Numbered from the stretch's first letter, positions 25,902-34,627 are shown. The stretch: DNA of 54,979 nt from an uncultured Flavobacteriales bacterium (GCA_943788145.1 CALSPD010000028.1:1-54979), one strand, 5' to 3'. Program-made: numbers and translations. The notes: generated from the letters alone by a model not told the origin.

Positions 25902-26467
25902 CGCTCACATTCGCGCTTTAATTCTGGGAAAAATCCTTGAAAAATCCGATTAAGATCTGAAGATACTTCATCCAAAACATCGACCGATTCGGCCATATTC
26001 GATGAAAACTTTGTGCGGGAATCCATACCAAGTAACACTTTTCGAATTCCTTCTCTATGCTGATATTGCTCCAAAATATTGTTTGAGACCATGTATCGAT
26101 AGAAGCGCTCAGAGCGGACAGGCATAACTCCATTGTGATCATCGATAACAGCATAACAGCGCTGAGCAAATTGATTCAAATACTCATTTGAATAGGTCTG
26201 CCAATTTGTAGCAAGTAAGTGATCGAAGAGCACATCCACAACTACTCCACTGAACTTTGATTGAGTGGGATAGAACATTGACTTGGCTTCAAGGACTAGC
26301 TCATGTGCGTCCGTAAACGAATCGATGAAACGATGAAATCGAATGCCGCGCTGGACGGGCTCCGCGAATTGAACCAGCTTTGATCCGCGCACACCATCAC
26401 CGATGTAGTTCCCAAAAATCAAGTCCTTATCGGGCTGTGCGAGGTAAAAATGTGCGAGATAATTCAC
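25883..26467 (-). CDS. acpH: acyl carrier protein phosphodiesterase, GTG start
   Basis: A 194-residue AcpH-like protein that would remove the 4'-phosphopantetheine group from acyl carrier protein. The family's hallmark N terminus NYLAHFYLAQPD is followed by IFGNYIGDGVRG and GIRFHRFIDSFTDAH, carrying the HD-superfamily metal ligands. The start is GTG at 26467. No ATG is available nearby, and the -7 element TAACTTTG (26473-26480) lies only five bases upstream. It heads the acpH-mnmD-Nudix operon and diverges from the LytS-type kinase. Confidence 0.85.
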   Translation of the reverse strand: MNYLAHFYLAQPDKDLIFGNYIGDGVRGSKLVQFAEPVQRGIRFHRFIDSFTDAHELVLEAKSMFYPTQSKFSGVVVDVLFDHLLATNWQTYSNEYLNQFAQRCYAVIDDHNGVMPVRSERFYRYMVSNNILEQYQHREGIRKVLLGMDSRTKFSSNMAESVDVLDEVSSDLNRIFQGFFPELKRECERWRAEN

Positions 26468-26472
26468 ACGGG

Positions 26473-26480
26473 CAAAGTTA
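26473..26480 (-). promoter_or_regulatory. -7 element of the acpH operon
   Basis: On the minus strand the sequence reads TAACTTTG, a perfect TAnnTTTG match, with only five bases before the GTG start codon. With the usual distance from this element to the transcription start, the transcript would begin at or next to the start codon. No clear -33 TTTG is visible. Confidence 0.5.
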
Positions 26481-26544
26481 TCTACCGTTGCTCCATGTAA
26501 CTACCCTATCGTGTAAACTTATCCAAACGCTCGAAAGGGGCGAT

Positions 26545-26552
26545 TAAATTTG
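26545..26552 (+). promoter_or_regulatory. -7 element of the LytS-type kinase gene
   Basis: TAAATTTG is a perfect TAnnTTTG match ending six bases before the ATG at 26559, implying a leaderless or nearly leaderless transcript. The -33 region shows no TTG at the expected distance. Confidence 0.5.
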
Positions 26553-26558
26553 AAGTCG

Positions 26559-27611
26559 ATGGAAGCCTCGCGCAATTATTACAAAGCTCAGATTCTAGGT
26601 TGGTCGGTTTATATCATGATATCCACGGCTGTCTTCATTCTTTCGGGAACGGAATTGAATCTTTCCGTTTTTGGTGGAATCTATCTGGTCTTTGCCTTAG
26701 GCCTTATCGTCACGCATCTATATCGAATGGCCATTATTCAACTCGGCTGGTTGGATTTCGATTTATTTAAAATAGCACCGAGAGTTCTTGCCGCCTGCAT
26801 ATTACTGGCCATTGGATTCCACTGGATTTATCTCAACATTTTAAACCTCGCCTTCGGCTGGAACAAGGTCTTTCTATGGAACGACCAAAACCTCTTTGCA
26901 TGGGCCATGCTCTTTTTCATTTGGAACTTGATTTACTTCGCCTACATTTTCTTTCAGCGATATCGAAAAGAGGAAATTAAGAACCTGAAGCTTGAAGCTG
27001 CCCGCAACGAATATGAATTGAGGAGACTCCGCGATCAAATGAATCCGCATTTCATCTTCAACGCTATGAATACCATTCGTGCACTTATCGATGAAGATCC
27101 AAACAAGGCAAAAGGAGCGGTAACCCAATTGAGCAATGTTTTGCGTAGCTCGCTTCAAACCGGAAAACATGAACTCATCCCACTCGAGCGAGAACTGCAG
27201 ATCGTAAAGGACTACCTCGATATCGAACGGATGCGTTACGAAGAGCGACTTATCGTGGAGTTTGACATTGCTCCGGAAACACTTTCCTCGTCCATTCCGC
27301 CCTTGATGCTTCAAACCATCGTTGAAAATTGCATAAAGCACGGCATCGCTAAATTACCCAAGGGAGGTACCATTGTAATTCGATCTCTTTCGAATAGCGA
27401 CTACACAGAAATTGAAGTATTGAATTCAGGGCAATATGTCGCTAATTCAGATTCAGATTCAACTCTTGGACTTGAAAACACGCGAAACCGACTTGATCTT
27501 TCCTTTGGAAAAAGAGCTTGGATGACCATTGGTAATCAAGATGACGAAACCGTTAAAACATTCATACACATACCTAAAACCACTACTCATGATACGAGCA
27601 TTGATCATTGA
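26559..27611 (+). CDS. LytS/YehU-type sensor histidine kinase
   Basis: A 350-residue membrane histidine kinase of the His_kinase (LytS) family. Four hydrophobic segments occupy about residues 10-135. A short coiled linker follows, then the phosphoacceptor motif RDQMNPHFIFNAMNTI with the His at about residue 164. The ATP-binding part shows MLQTIVENCIKHGI and LGLENTRNRL. ATG 26559 is used; an upstream TTG exists but gives no better start. The signal sensed is unknown, as there is no extracytoplasmic domain. Its end overlaps the response regulator by 23 bases, so the two form one operon and a cognate pair. Confidence 0.9.
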   Translation: MEASRNYYKAQILGWSVYIMISTAVFILSGTELNLSVFGGIYLVFALGLIVTHLYRMAIIQLGWLDFDLFKIAPRVLAACILLAIGFHWIYLNILNLAFGWNKVFLWNDQNLFAWAMLFFIWNLIYFAYIFFQRYRKEEIKNLKLEAARNEYELRRLRDQMNPHFIFNAMNTIRALIDEDPNKAKGAVTQLSNVLRSSLQTGKHELIPLERELQIVKDYLDIERMRYEERLIVEFDIAPETLSSSIPPLMLQTIVENCIKHGIAKLPKGGTIVIRSLSNSDYTEIEVLNSGQYVANSDSDSTLGLENTRNRLDLSFGKRAWMTIGNQDDETVKTFIHIPKTTTHDTSIDH

Positions 27612-28320
27612 TGACGAGCGTCTGGCGCGACAAGAAATTAAAGGCCTGTTGAAAAACTTCCCCGAAATAGAAATCGTTGGCGAATCTGGCGTGGTGGACG
27701 AGGCCTTGGATATGATTGACAAGCTTTCTCCTGACTTGCTGTTTCTAGACATCCAAATGCCTGGAAAAACCGGTTTCGAGCTTTTGGAAGAGCTGGATGG
27801 TCGAGCACCTGAAGTAATCTTTGTTACGGCCTATGATGAGTTTGCCATGAAGGCATTTGAAGTCAATGCCCTCGATTATCTCATGAAGCCCGTTGAAGAG
27901 GATAGACTAGCAAATGCGCTAGAAAAAATCAAAAAACGGCTGAATAGCCGAAAAGAACCAACCGAAGTCGCATCAGATGGAAAGTTGGAAATCAATGACC
28001 AAGTCTTTTTAAAAGATGGAGAGAAATGTTGGTTCGTAGAACTAGAAAAAGTCCGGTTATTTGAAAGCGAGGGCAATTATGTTCGAGTTTATTTTGATGA
28101 TCAACGCCCATTAATTTTAAAATCATTAAATGCGCTCACCGATCGATTAAGTGAAAAGTATTTCTTCCGAGCAAGCCGAAAACACATCCTAAACCTACGC
28201 TGGATCAACAAAGTAGAAACTTGGTTCAATGGAGGCCTACTTGTAATTCTTAAAGATGGAACAAAGATTGAAGTATCGCGAAGACAGTCGGTCAAGCTGA
28301 AGGAAATGATGGCGCTTTAA
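27589..28320 (+). CDS. LytTR-family response regulator
   Basis: A 243-residue response regulator. The receiver domain covers residues 1-120, with the acidic pair DDE at 8-10 and phosphoacceptor D54 in LLFLDIQMPGKTGFE. A LytTR DNA-binding domain covers about 140-243, with VRLFESEGNYVRVYF and FFRASRKHILNLRWI being typical. It should bind promoter DNA when phosphorylated by the kinase encoded just upstream. Gene targets cannot be read from the window. Confidence 0.92.
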   Translation: MIRALIIDDERLARQEIKGLLKNFPEIEIVGESGVVDEALDMIDKLSPDLLFLDIQMPGKTGFELLEELDGRAPEVIFVTAYDEFAMKAFEVNALDYLMKPVEEDRLANALEKIKKRLNSRKEPTEVASDGKLEINDQVFLKDGEKCWFVELEKVRLFESEGNYVRVYFDDQRPLILKSLNALTDRLSEKYFFRASRKHILNLRWINKVETWFNGGLLVILKDGTKIEVSRRQSVKLKEMMAL

Positions 28321-28403
28321 TGAGTTATTAACAATCAAAACCCTTATTGAACCTTGCCCGTAGAACTGACAACCTCAACAAATCCACTGGCTACAACACT
28401 AAC

Positions 28404-28780
28404 ATGGAAACATTAAGCAAAAAGGGAAACGATTTAAATCCAGACGTGCTATTCGATCAAAACACGAGCACTTTGACCATGAAGGGAAAATCAATTCCAC
28501 TTAATTCTCAGGCCTTTTTTGCCGACATTATTAATTGGCTGGAATCTTATAGCAATCACCCAAACCCGACCACGAATTTTTTGAAATTGACCTTCAATAT
28601 TTAAATGGTCAATCGATACGAAGTCTGTTGGAAATCCTTTCAAAATTTCAAGCCTTATCGCTTGCAGGAAACAATGTAAACGTATCGTGGAGTGTGCCAA
28701 AAGACGCGGACGATATTGCTGATTTGAGCTCCAGCGTATTAAACCGCATGAATTTACCTTATCAAATACATTTAAACTAA
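28404..28780 (+). pseudogene. SiaC-family (DUF1987) regulatory protein, frame broken at a T-run
   Basis: The frame from ATG 28404 encodes NSQAFFADIINWLESYSNHP, the start of the SiaC/DUF1987 family, and stops at 28602-28604. The rest of the family (QYLNGQSIRSLLEILSKFQ, then LSLAGNNVNVSW) continues in the -1 frame to a stop at 28778-28780. Adding one T to the six-T run at 28577-28582 joins both parts into 125 residues, the normal size. SiaC proteins are phosphorylated partners of SiaB-type kinases that control signalling and biofilm in Pseudomonas. No such kinase is next to it here. It may be intact in the cell (sequencing indel) or decoded by slippage, so 'pseudogene' is provisional. Confidence 0.75.
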
Positions 28781-28829
28781 GTCTAACATACCTTGAAGAA
28801 TTTTATCTAGAATACTTATTGAGGCTTAG

Positions 28830-28837
28830 TATCTTCG
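28830..28837 (+). promoter_or_regulatory. -7 element before the OmpH-like lipoprotein gene
   Basis: TATCTTCG, one base from the consensus TAnnTTTG, lies 20 bases before the ATG at 28858. The same octamer lies upstream of the HD-protein gene (33320) and purK (42916). Confidence 0.4.
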
Positions 28838-28857
28838 CGGCCAACAAGCCAAAATAC

Positions 28858-29469
28858 ATGTCAAATTCAAAGCTCCTTCTCCCTCTATTTTTAAGTTTAA
28901 TCATCTTCGGATGTGATGAAACTAAGACTTCCGAAAATGCTGAAGTTGCCGCTCCATCGGTGTCAACTGCAAGTATTGGTGACGGAAATTTAAAGATTGC
29001 ATACGTCAACACCGACAGCTTATTTGAAAAATACGACCTACTCAATGACTTGGAAAATCAGTTCATCGAAGAGAAATTGGTCATGGAGAATAAGTTCAGA
29101 GTTGAGGTGGAACGTTTCGAAAAGGATTATAGAGATGCTGAAGCCGGTGCACCGGGTTTGACCGAAGAACAATTGCAAATTCTTGGGATGAAGCTGCAAC
29201 AACGAAAGCAAGAGTTGATGGCCAAGGAGCAAAGTATGGAAGCGCAGCTTGCCACAAGCGAGGCTGATAAATACGATAAGTTTTACGATGAACTTCAAGC
29301 ATTCTTAGGAGAATATGCGAAGGCCGAAGGTTTTCATATGATTTATGGCTATAACGGATTTGGAAATGTGCTCTACATGGACGCACAATTTGACATAACC
29401 AATACGGTTGTTGATTCTTTAAACCGCGCTTATAACAAGACTTTAGAAGTAGAAACTGCTGGTGAATAA
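28858..29469 (+). CDS. OmpH/Skp-like lipoprotein
   Basis: A 203-residue protein with a lipoprotein signal (LLPLFLSLIIFGC, lipidated Cys at residue 19). A Skp/OmpH-like body follows: KIAYVNTDSLFEKYDLLNDL begins the family, a long charged coiled coil spans about 60-145, and FHMIYGYNGFGNVLYM is the closing strand. Skp-type proteins chaperone outer-membrane proteins in the periplasm. Here the chaperone would be membrane-anchored. ATG 28858 is chosen because it gives the lipoprotein signal; an upstream TTG does not. DUF4924 follows with no gap. Confidence 0.85.
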   Translation: MSNSKLLLPLFLSLIIFGCDETKTSENAEVAAPSVSTASIGDGNLKIAYVNTDSLFEKYDLLNDLENQFIEEKLVMENKFRVEVERFEKDYRDAEAGAPGLTEEQLQILGMKLQQRKQELMAKEQSMEAQLATSEADKYDKFYDELQAFLGEYAKAEGFHMIYGYNGFGNVLYMDAQFDITNTVVDSLNRAYNKTLEVETAGE

Positions 29470-30030
29470 ATGTATATCGCCTTAAAATACAAGCAAACCA
29501 ACATAATTGAATATGTGCTATATATGTGGCACATTGAAGAGTTGATCCGCTCTTTCAATTTTGAAATTGAGGAAATTAAAGGCAGACTGATCGATGGCTT
29601 CAATTTAGAAGATGGTCCTCGACAGGAATTAATTCGATGGTATGAAGGTCTAATTAGTCAAATGACGGAAGAGGGTATCCGCGATTCAGGTCATCTGCAA
29701 GAACTTCACGAAATCATGGCGGAGATTCAGTATTTACACCACAGCTTGATGACCATTTATCAAGATAAAGCCTATCAAGATCAGGTCGCTAAGGCAATTC
29801 CAAGCATCGACATTTTGAAAGAAAAGTCTGACGGTCGGCCTCGAACCGAGATTGAAATAGCAATGAATGGATTGTTCGGAGTGCTTGTGCTTAAGCTGAA
29901 AAAGAAACAAATTTCGGAATCGACTCAAGAGGCAATAGCAGCCATTTCAACGATGATGGCAAGCCTTGCGAAATATTATAAGCGCATGAAAGAAGGAACG
30001 CTTTCTTTCCCTAAAGTCATGGAAAACTAA
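29470..30030 (+). CDS. DUF4924 family protein
   Basis: A 186-residue, mostly helical soluble protein. The N terminus (IALKYKQTNIIEYVLYMWHI) and the segment EIEIAMNGLFGVLVLKLKKK match the Bacteroidota family DUF4924, whose function is unknown. The ATG directly follows the stop of the OmpH-like gene, so they are co-transcribed. It ends 16 bases from the convergent alanine dehydrogenase gene. Confidence 0.8.
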   Translation: MYIALKYKQTNIIEYVLYMWHIEELIRSFNFEIEEIKGRLIDGFNLEDGPRQELIRWYEGLISQMTEEGIRDSGHLQELHEIMAEIQYLHHSLMTIYQDKAYQDQVAKAIPSIDILKEKSDGRPRTEIEIAMNGLFGVLVLKLKKKQISESTQEAIAAISTMMASLAKYYKRMKEGTLSFPKVMEN

Positions 30031-30046
30031 CATCAGTTTTCTCCTT

Positions 30047-31264
30047 CTAAAAAGCCGCCAATAGCAGTTTCAAATCTTTAAATGGCAGATTTAAATATTC
30101 GCCCAAATACTTATTCGTAAGGGTGCCATTGTATAAGAACACCCCGCTTTGGATTCCTGAGTGATTTCGAATCATGTTCTCAATTCCGCCTTCTTCGCTC
30201 ACCTCCAAAACAATAGGCGCCATTACATTGCTCAGCGCATTGGATGCCGTTCGGCTGGCTCGAGAGGCAATGTTTGGTACACAATAGTGAATCACATCGT
30301 GCAACACATAAGTAGGCTTATCATGGGTGGTCATATGTGAGGTTTCAAAACAACCCCCTTGATCGATACTCACGTCAACGATAACTGAGGCTGGCTTCAT
30401 TTGACGAACCATTTCTTCGGACACAAAACATGGTGTTCGACCGGAATTACTTCGAATCGCGCCAATGACAACATCAGCTCTCATAAGCGCTTTCGCTAAT
30501 ATTTTAGGCTGAATGGTAGAAGTTGAAACCCGCTGACCAATGCTATTTTGAAGCCTTCTAAGTTTCGTTATAGAGTTATCAAATACGCGAACATCCGCAC
30601 CCAAACCTAAAGCCGCTCGGGTGGCGAACTCACCAACAGTACCCGCGCCTATAATGGCCACTTGCGTTGGGGCAACTCCAGTAATGCCACCGAGCATTAT
30701 TCCTTGACCTTCTTTATTGCTTAAATATTCTGCTGCAATTAAAATAGACGTTGTGCCTGCGATCTCTCCCATACTCCGCACTATGGGTAGAATACCGTCT
30801 TCGTCCGCTATATAATCCCAAGCGATGGCAGTGACGCGCTTACTCATTAAGTTTTTAATGAAATCCTTTGGGTGGGCATTCAACTGCATGGCCGATATAA
30901 GAACCTGCTTCGGCTTTAAATACTCCATCTCGTCATTCGAAATGGGTTCCACCTTTAAAATGATATCTGCTTCGTAAACTTCTTTCGTGGTATAGGCAAT
31001 ATCCGCACCCGCTTCGCTGTACTCACGATCGCTAAAATTTGACGCCTCCCCAGCGCCTGTTTCAACCACCACCCGATGATCATTATTCACCAATAATTGA
31101 ACGGCTTCAGGCACCAATGCCACGCGATTCTCTTGCAAAGAAATCTCTTTAGGAATGCCAATGTAGAGCCGCTTCTTTTTGCGATTGACTTCTTGCAGTT
31201 TTTCCTGCGGGAGCATCATTAATGCTTGTGACAGCTCGCGCTGTGCTTGTTTCGAAATACTCAT
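30047..31264 (-). CDS. ald: alanine dehydrogenase
   Basis: A 405-residue enzyme of the alanine dehydrogenase/PNT N-terminal family that interconverts L-alanine and pyruvate plus ammonia with NAD. Seen are YIGIPKEISLQENRVALVPE (about residue 33), VVVETGAGEASNFSD (about 63), the Rossmann motif AIIGAGTVGEFATRAALGLG (about 207) and VIVDVSIDQGGCFET (about 305). It carries an N-terminal extension of about 30 residues relative to the Bacillus enzyme, which is common in Bacteroidota. The ATG overlaps the stop of tsaE by four bases, making an operon with tsaE. Confidence 0.92.
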   Translation of the reverse strand: MSISKQAQRELSQALMMLPQEKLQEVNRKKKRLYIGIPKEISLQENRVALVPEAVQLLVNNDHRVVVETGAGEASNFSDREYSEAGADIAYTTKEVYEADIILKVEPISNDEMEYLKPKQVLISAMQLNAHPKDFIKNLMSKRVTAIAWDYIADEDGILPIVRSMGEIAGTTSILIAAEYLSNKEGQGIMLGGITGVAPTQVAIIGAGTVGEFATRAALGLGADVRVFDNSITKLRRLQNSIGQRVSTSTIQPKILAKALMRADVVIGAIRSNSGRTPCFVSEEMVRQMKPASVIVDVSIDQGGCFETSHMTTHDKPTYVLHDVIHYCVPNIASRASRTASNALSNVMAPIVLEVSEEGGIENMIRNHSGIQSGVFLYNGTLTNKYLGEYLNLPFKDLKLLLAAF

Positions 31265-31689
31265 AATTGATCTTTTATTTGAACCGAACGAGAGCCATCC
31301 GAGTTTGAACTGATGTGCACATGCAGTGCGTCATCAGGAATGAAATCGATGGCCATCTCGGGCCATTCGACAAAAGTTGTGTTTCCAGAATTCAGATAAT
31401 CAACCCAACCGATATCGAGCAATTCTTCGCTTTTTTTAAGCCTATATAAATCAAAATGGAAAATGGTCTTCTTTTCGCCCGCATCATATTCGTTGACAAT
31501 GGAAAACGAGGGACTCGAAGTTTCGCTCGTCACCCCCAATTCCTTGCATATATGCTTAATGAAAGTTGTTTTCCCTGCCCCTAATTCCCCATGAAAACAA
31601 ACGATTTGATGCTTATCCAAAAGCGGAATAATCGCCTCTGAAACAAGAAAGGCAGATTCAGGGTTATTTACAGATAGGGTGATCAGCAT
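31261..31689 (-). CDS. tsaE: TsaE, tRNA threonylcarbamoyladenosine biosynthesis ATPase
   Basis: A 142-residue P-loop ATPase that drives the TsaB-TsaD complex making the t6A37 modification of tRNA. The Walker A loop FHGELGAGKTTFIKHIC is near residue 33. SSPSFSIVNEYDAG and FHFDLYRLKKSEEL follow, and TTFVEWPEMA carries the C-terminal conserved Trp. Length is normal. It lies between porX and ald on the minus strand, an arrangement typical of Bacteroidota. Confidence 0.94.
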   Translation of the reverse strand: MLITLSVNNPESAFLVSEAIIPLLDKHQIVCFHGELGAGKTTFIKHICKELGVTSETSSPSFSIVNEYDAGEKKTIFHFDLYRLKKSEELLDIGWVDYLNSGNTTFVEWPEMAIDFIPDDALHVHISSNSDGSRSVQIKDQL

Positions 31690-31749
31690 CGGTTAGATTC
31701 CTCTAAGATACTGCAAATATCACCTAATACTTTTCTTTAAGGACGGAAA

Positions 31750-33309
31750 TTACTTTGCTGCACAAACAATAAAAGGGATAATCATTTCTTCCAACGAAAT
31801 CCCACCGTGCTGAAAAGTGTCTTTATAATAATTCACGTAGTAGCTGTAGTTGTTTGGATAGGCAAAAAACTCGTTCGATTTCGCGAAAATGTACCTACTA
31901 CTCACGTTTGTTTTTGGCAAGAAAGCATCCTGAGGATTGATTACTTCGAAAACTTCCTTTTGGCTATAATTCAAGTTGCGGCCGGTTTTATACCTCAAAT
32001 TGGTATTCGTATTTCTATCACCAACAACTTTAATCGGATGTTTAACGTGAACGGTTCCATGATCGGTTGTTATAATCATCTTACCCCCCATCGCTCGGAT
32101 TTCCTTCATAATGTCGCGAAGCGGAGAATGTTCAAACCAGCTTAACGTCAAAGATCGATAGGCTGCCTCATCATCGGCCAACTCGCGTATTACTTCCATT
32201 TCAGTTCGGGCATGGCTTAGCATATCCACGAAGTTGTATACAATCACATTCAGATCGGTGTTGGCCAAGGAATGAATTCCGTCTAGGACCTTTTTTCCAT
32301 AATTATGGTTCGTGATTTTAAAGTAGCTGTGCTTAATCTTTAGCCCAAGACGCTTCATTTGATGGACAAGCATGTCTTCTTCAAACATATTTTTTCCACC
32401 TTCATCTTCATCATTCAACCAAAGTTTGGGATGTTGTTTTTGGATTTCACTTGGAAGCAGACCCGCAAAAATTGCATTTCGCGCATATTGAGTTGCCGTT
32501 GGTAAAATACTCATGAAGGTTCGCTCCTCCTCTACCTTGAAGTCTTCCATGATCACACTTTGAATCACCTTCCATTGATCCAACCTCAGGTTGTCGATGA
32601 CAACCATGAAGAGCGGTTTTCCCGCTTTTAATTCAGGCACCACCCAATTTTTAAAAATGGTATGCGCCATTTCAGGTTTGGAGTCAGATCTACCGTTTAG
32701 CCAATCCACATAGTTGTCTTCTATAAAGCGTGAAAACTGATTGTTTGCTTCATCCTTTTGCATGCTCAAAATTTCATGCATACTGGGATCACCTCCTTTT
32801 TGAAGCTCTAGGTCCCAAAAAACAATTTGCTTGTACAAATCCATCCATTCTTGCCAATCCAATGGATCATTCAACCGCATACCGATTTGCCGAAACTCCT
32901 GCTGATAGCTCGAAGAAGTTCGTTCACTCACCAAGCGCTTAGAGTCCAAGTTCTTCTTAAGGCTCAATAAAATCTGATTTGGATTCACTGGTTTAATCAA
33001 ATAATCCGAAATTTTCGACCCAATGGCGTCTTCCATAATGGACTCCTCTTCATTCTTGGTAATCATAATAACCGGAATGGAAGGTTTTAGCGCTTTTATT
33101 CGGCTCAAGGCTTCTAAACCCGAAACGCCCGGCATGTTTTCATCCAAAAAGACAATGTCAAAATCATTCTGAGTTACTTCATCTATGGCCTCTCTACCTG
33201 AACTCACGGCCGTTACATGGTATCCTTTGTTTTCAAGGAATATTATGTGTGGCTTGAGTAAATCAATCTCATCATCGGCCCAAAGAATTCTAACTTGTTC
33301 GTTGCTCAT
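31750..33309 (-). CDS. porX: PorX, T9SS response regulator with PglZ/phosphatase domain
   Basis: A 519-residue REC-PglZ protein. Residues 1-120 form a receiver domain (ADDE at 11-14, phosphoacceptor D56 in IVFLDENMPG). The rest includes the alkaline-phosphatase-fold PglZ part with FMVVIDNLRLDQWK and IITTDHGTVHVKHP, which hold the zinc-site Asp and His residues. This architecture is PorX, the regulator that controls type IX secretion genes together with the PorY kinase. The window carries four predicted T9SS cargo genes. I use ATG 33309; ATG 33318 adds three residues. porY is not in the window. Confidence 0.92.
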   Translation of the reverse strand: MSNEQVRILWADDEIDLLKPHIIFLENKGYHVTAVSSGREAIDEVTQNDFDIVFLDENMPGVSGLEALSRIKALKPSIPVIMITKNEEESIMEDAIGSKISDYLIKPVNPNQILLSLKKNLDSKRLVSERTSSSYQQEFRQIGMRLNDPLDWQEWMDLYKQIVFWDLELQKGGDPSMHEILSMQKDEANNQFSRFIEDNYVDWLNGRSDSKPEMAHTIFKNWVVPELKAGKPLFMVVIDNLRLDQWKVIQSVIMEDFKVEEERTFMSILPTATQYARNAIFAGLLPSEIQKQHPKLWLNDEDEGGKNMFEEDMLVHQMKRLGLKIKHSYFKITNHNYGKKVLDGIHSLANTDLNVIVYNFVDMLSHARTEMEVIRELADDEAAYRSLTLSWFEHSPLRDIMKEIRAMGGKMIITTDHGTVHVKHPIKVVGDRNTNTNLRYKTGRNLNYSQKEVFEVINPQDAFLPKTNVSSRYIFAKSNEFFAYPNNYSYYVNYYKDTFQHGGISLEEMIIPFIVCAAK

Positions 33310-33327
33310 ATCTTGCATTTATCTTCG
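33295..33327 (+). promoter_or_regulatory. promoter of the HD-protein gene
   Basis: TTG (33295-33297), 22 bases, then TATCTTCG (33320-33327), 13 bases before the ATG at 33341. The -33 part lies inside the porX coding region and the -7 part is four bases from the opposing porX -7 element. Confidence 0.45.
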
Positions 33328-33331
33328 TGGT

Positions 33332-33339
33332 CAAACCTA
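33332..33339 (-). promoter_or_regulatory. -7 element of porX
   Basis: On the minus strand this reads TAGGTTTG, a perfect TAnnTTTG match, 22 bases from ATG 33309. It lies in the short 5' region of the divergent HD-protein gene, so the two core promoters share the same 50 or so bases. Confidence 0.5.
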
Positions 33340-33340
33340 C

Positions 33341-34627
33341 ATGAATTTCATAAGAGAAAAGGCTAATTACGTGATTGAAAAAGCCAAAGCGAAAACGCTG
33401 AAGACATTTAACGACCCAATCTATGGTTTTATTACCGTAGAGGATGAATTGATTTTCGAACTCCTTGAACACCCATACTTTCAACGACTCAGGAGGATAA
33501 GCCAACTTGGCCTTACAAACCTCGTTTATTCGGGTGCCAATCATAGTCGGTTTCAACACACCTTGGGAGCTATGAACTTAATGGGTAGCGCAATAGCTGT
33601 GCTCCGGAGCAAAGGAGTTAGTATAGCTCCATCAGAAGAGCAAGGTGCGAAAATCGCCATTCTCCTTCACGACATCGGCCACGGTCCATTCTCACATGCC
33701 TTGGAAAATACCATCGTAAAAGGCATCAACCATGAGCGCATTGGAATGATGATAATGGAAAAGTTGAATGAGGAGTTCAATGGCAAACTCGATTTGGCGA
33801 TTTCCATCTACAAAGGAACATACGAGGTCAAGTTCTTACACCAATTGGTTAGCAGCCAACTAGATACTGACAGATTAGACTATTTGAAACGCGATAGCTT
33901 TTTTACAGGTGTATCTGAAGGAGTAATTGGTTCAGAACGATTAATTAAAATGATGACGGTTCATGAAGACGAATTAGTTATTGAAGCTAAAGGTGTTTAT
34001 TCCTTAGAAAAATTCCTCTTGGCTCGGAGGCTCATGTATTGGCAAGTTTATTTACACAAGACCGTTTTGAGTGCTGAGTTTTTATTGATGAATATCCTAC
34101 TTCGCGCAAGGCATGTATATTCAAACAACACTGATTTAGCCGGATCGGCAGCCTTAAATTATTTTCTGCAAGAAGATCGAGTCTTGGGTGAATCTAACCG
34201 AGAAGAATGGTTATCTCAGTTTGTGATGCTGGACGATTACGATGTGCTTTCCGCAATAAAACAATGGGCAACCTCGGAAAATAAAGTTCTGAATGAACTT
34301 TGCAATCGCCTAATAAACAGACGACTACTAAAAACAAAGCTTTTGAAGTCTCCGATGTCAGCTGATTCTTTACTCGAGCTTCAAAAAAAATTAAGTCACG
34401 AAAACGGATGGACAATTGAGGAATCGGCTTACTTAGTATTTCAAAAGTCACAGACCAATCGCGCTTACGATGCACAACATGAACGAATCAAGGTTCTGTA
34501 TAAAGACGGCAGCATCCAAGATATTTCAGAAGCGGCAAGCATATTTCGATTCGCGTCACTTGAAACAGAAGAGACAAAACATTATTTATACTATCCTGCT
34601 GGTTTTCAAATTGATGTGAAATGTTGA
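33341..34627 (+). CDS. HD-domain phosphohydrolase (dNTPase-like)
   Basis: A 428-residue HD-domain protein related to the YwfO/dGTPase-like phosphohydrolases. The metal ligands are visible: H in NHSRFQHTLGAM (about residues 66-77), HD in LLHDIGHGPFSHAL (about 108-121) and D in QLDTDRLDYLKRDSF (about 178-192). It probably hydrolyses nucleotides in the cytosol. ATG 33341 is used because the open frame upstream overlaps porX and has no family similarity. It diverges from porX with 31 bases between start codons. lpxD follows after 95 bases. Confidence 0.85.
   Translation: MNFIREKANYVIEKAKAKTLKTFNDPIYGFITVEDELIFELLEHPYFQRLRRISQLGLTNLVYSGANHSRFQHTLGAMNLMGSAIAVLRSKGVSIAPSEEQGAKIAILLHDIGHGPFSHALENTIVKGINHERIGMMIMEKLNEEFNGKLDLAISIYKGTYEVKFLHQLVSSQLDTDRLDYLKRDSFFTGVSEGVIGSERLIKMMTVHEDELVIEAKGVYSLEKFLLARRLMYWQVYLHKTVLSAEFLLMNILLRARHVYSNNTDLAGSAALNYFLQEDRVLGESNREEWLSQFVMLDDYDVLSAIKQWATSENKVLNELCNRLINRRLLKTKLLKSPMSADSLLELQKKLSHENGWTIEESAYLVFQKSQTNRAYDAQHERIKVLYKDGSIQDISEAASIFRFASLETEETKHYLYYPAGFQIDVKC

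Noticed and set aside
31750..33309. PglZ domain as part of a phage-defence (BREX) system
   Set aside because: The REC-PglZ architecture beside tsaE and ald is PorX, and there are no other BREX genes.
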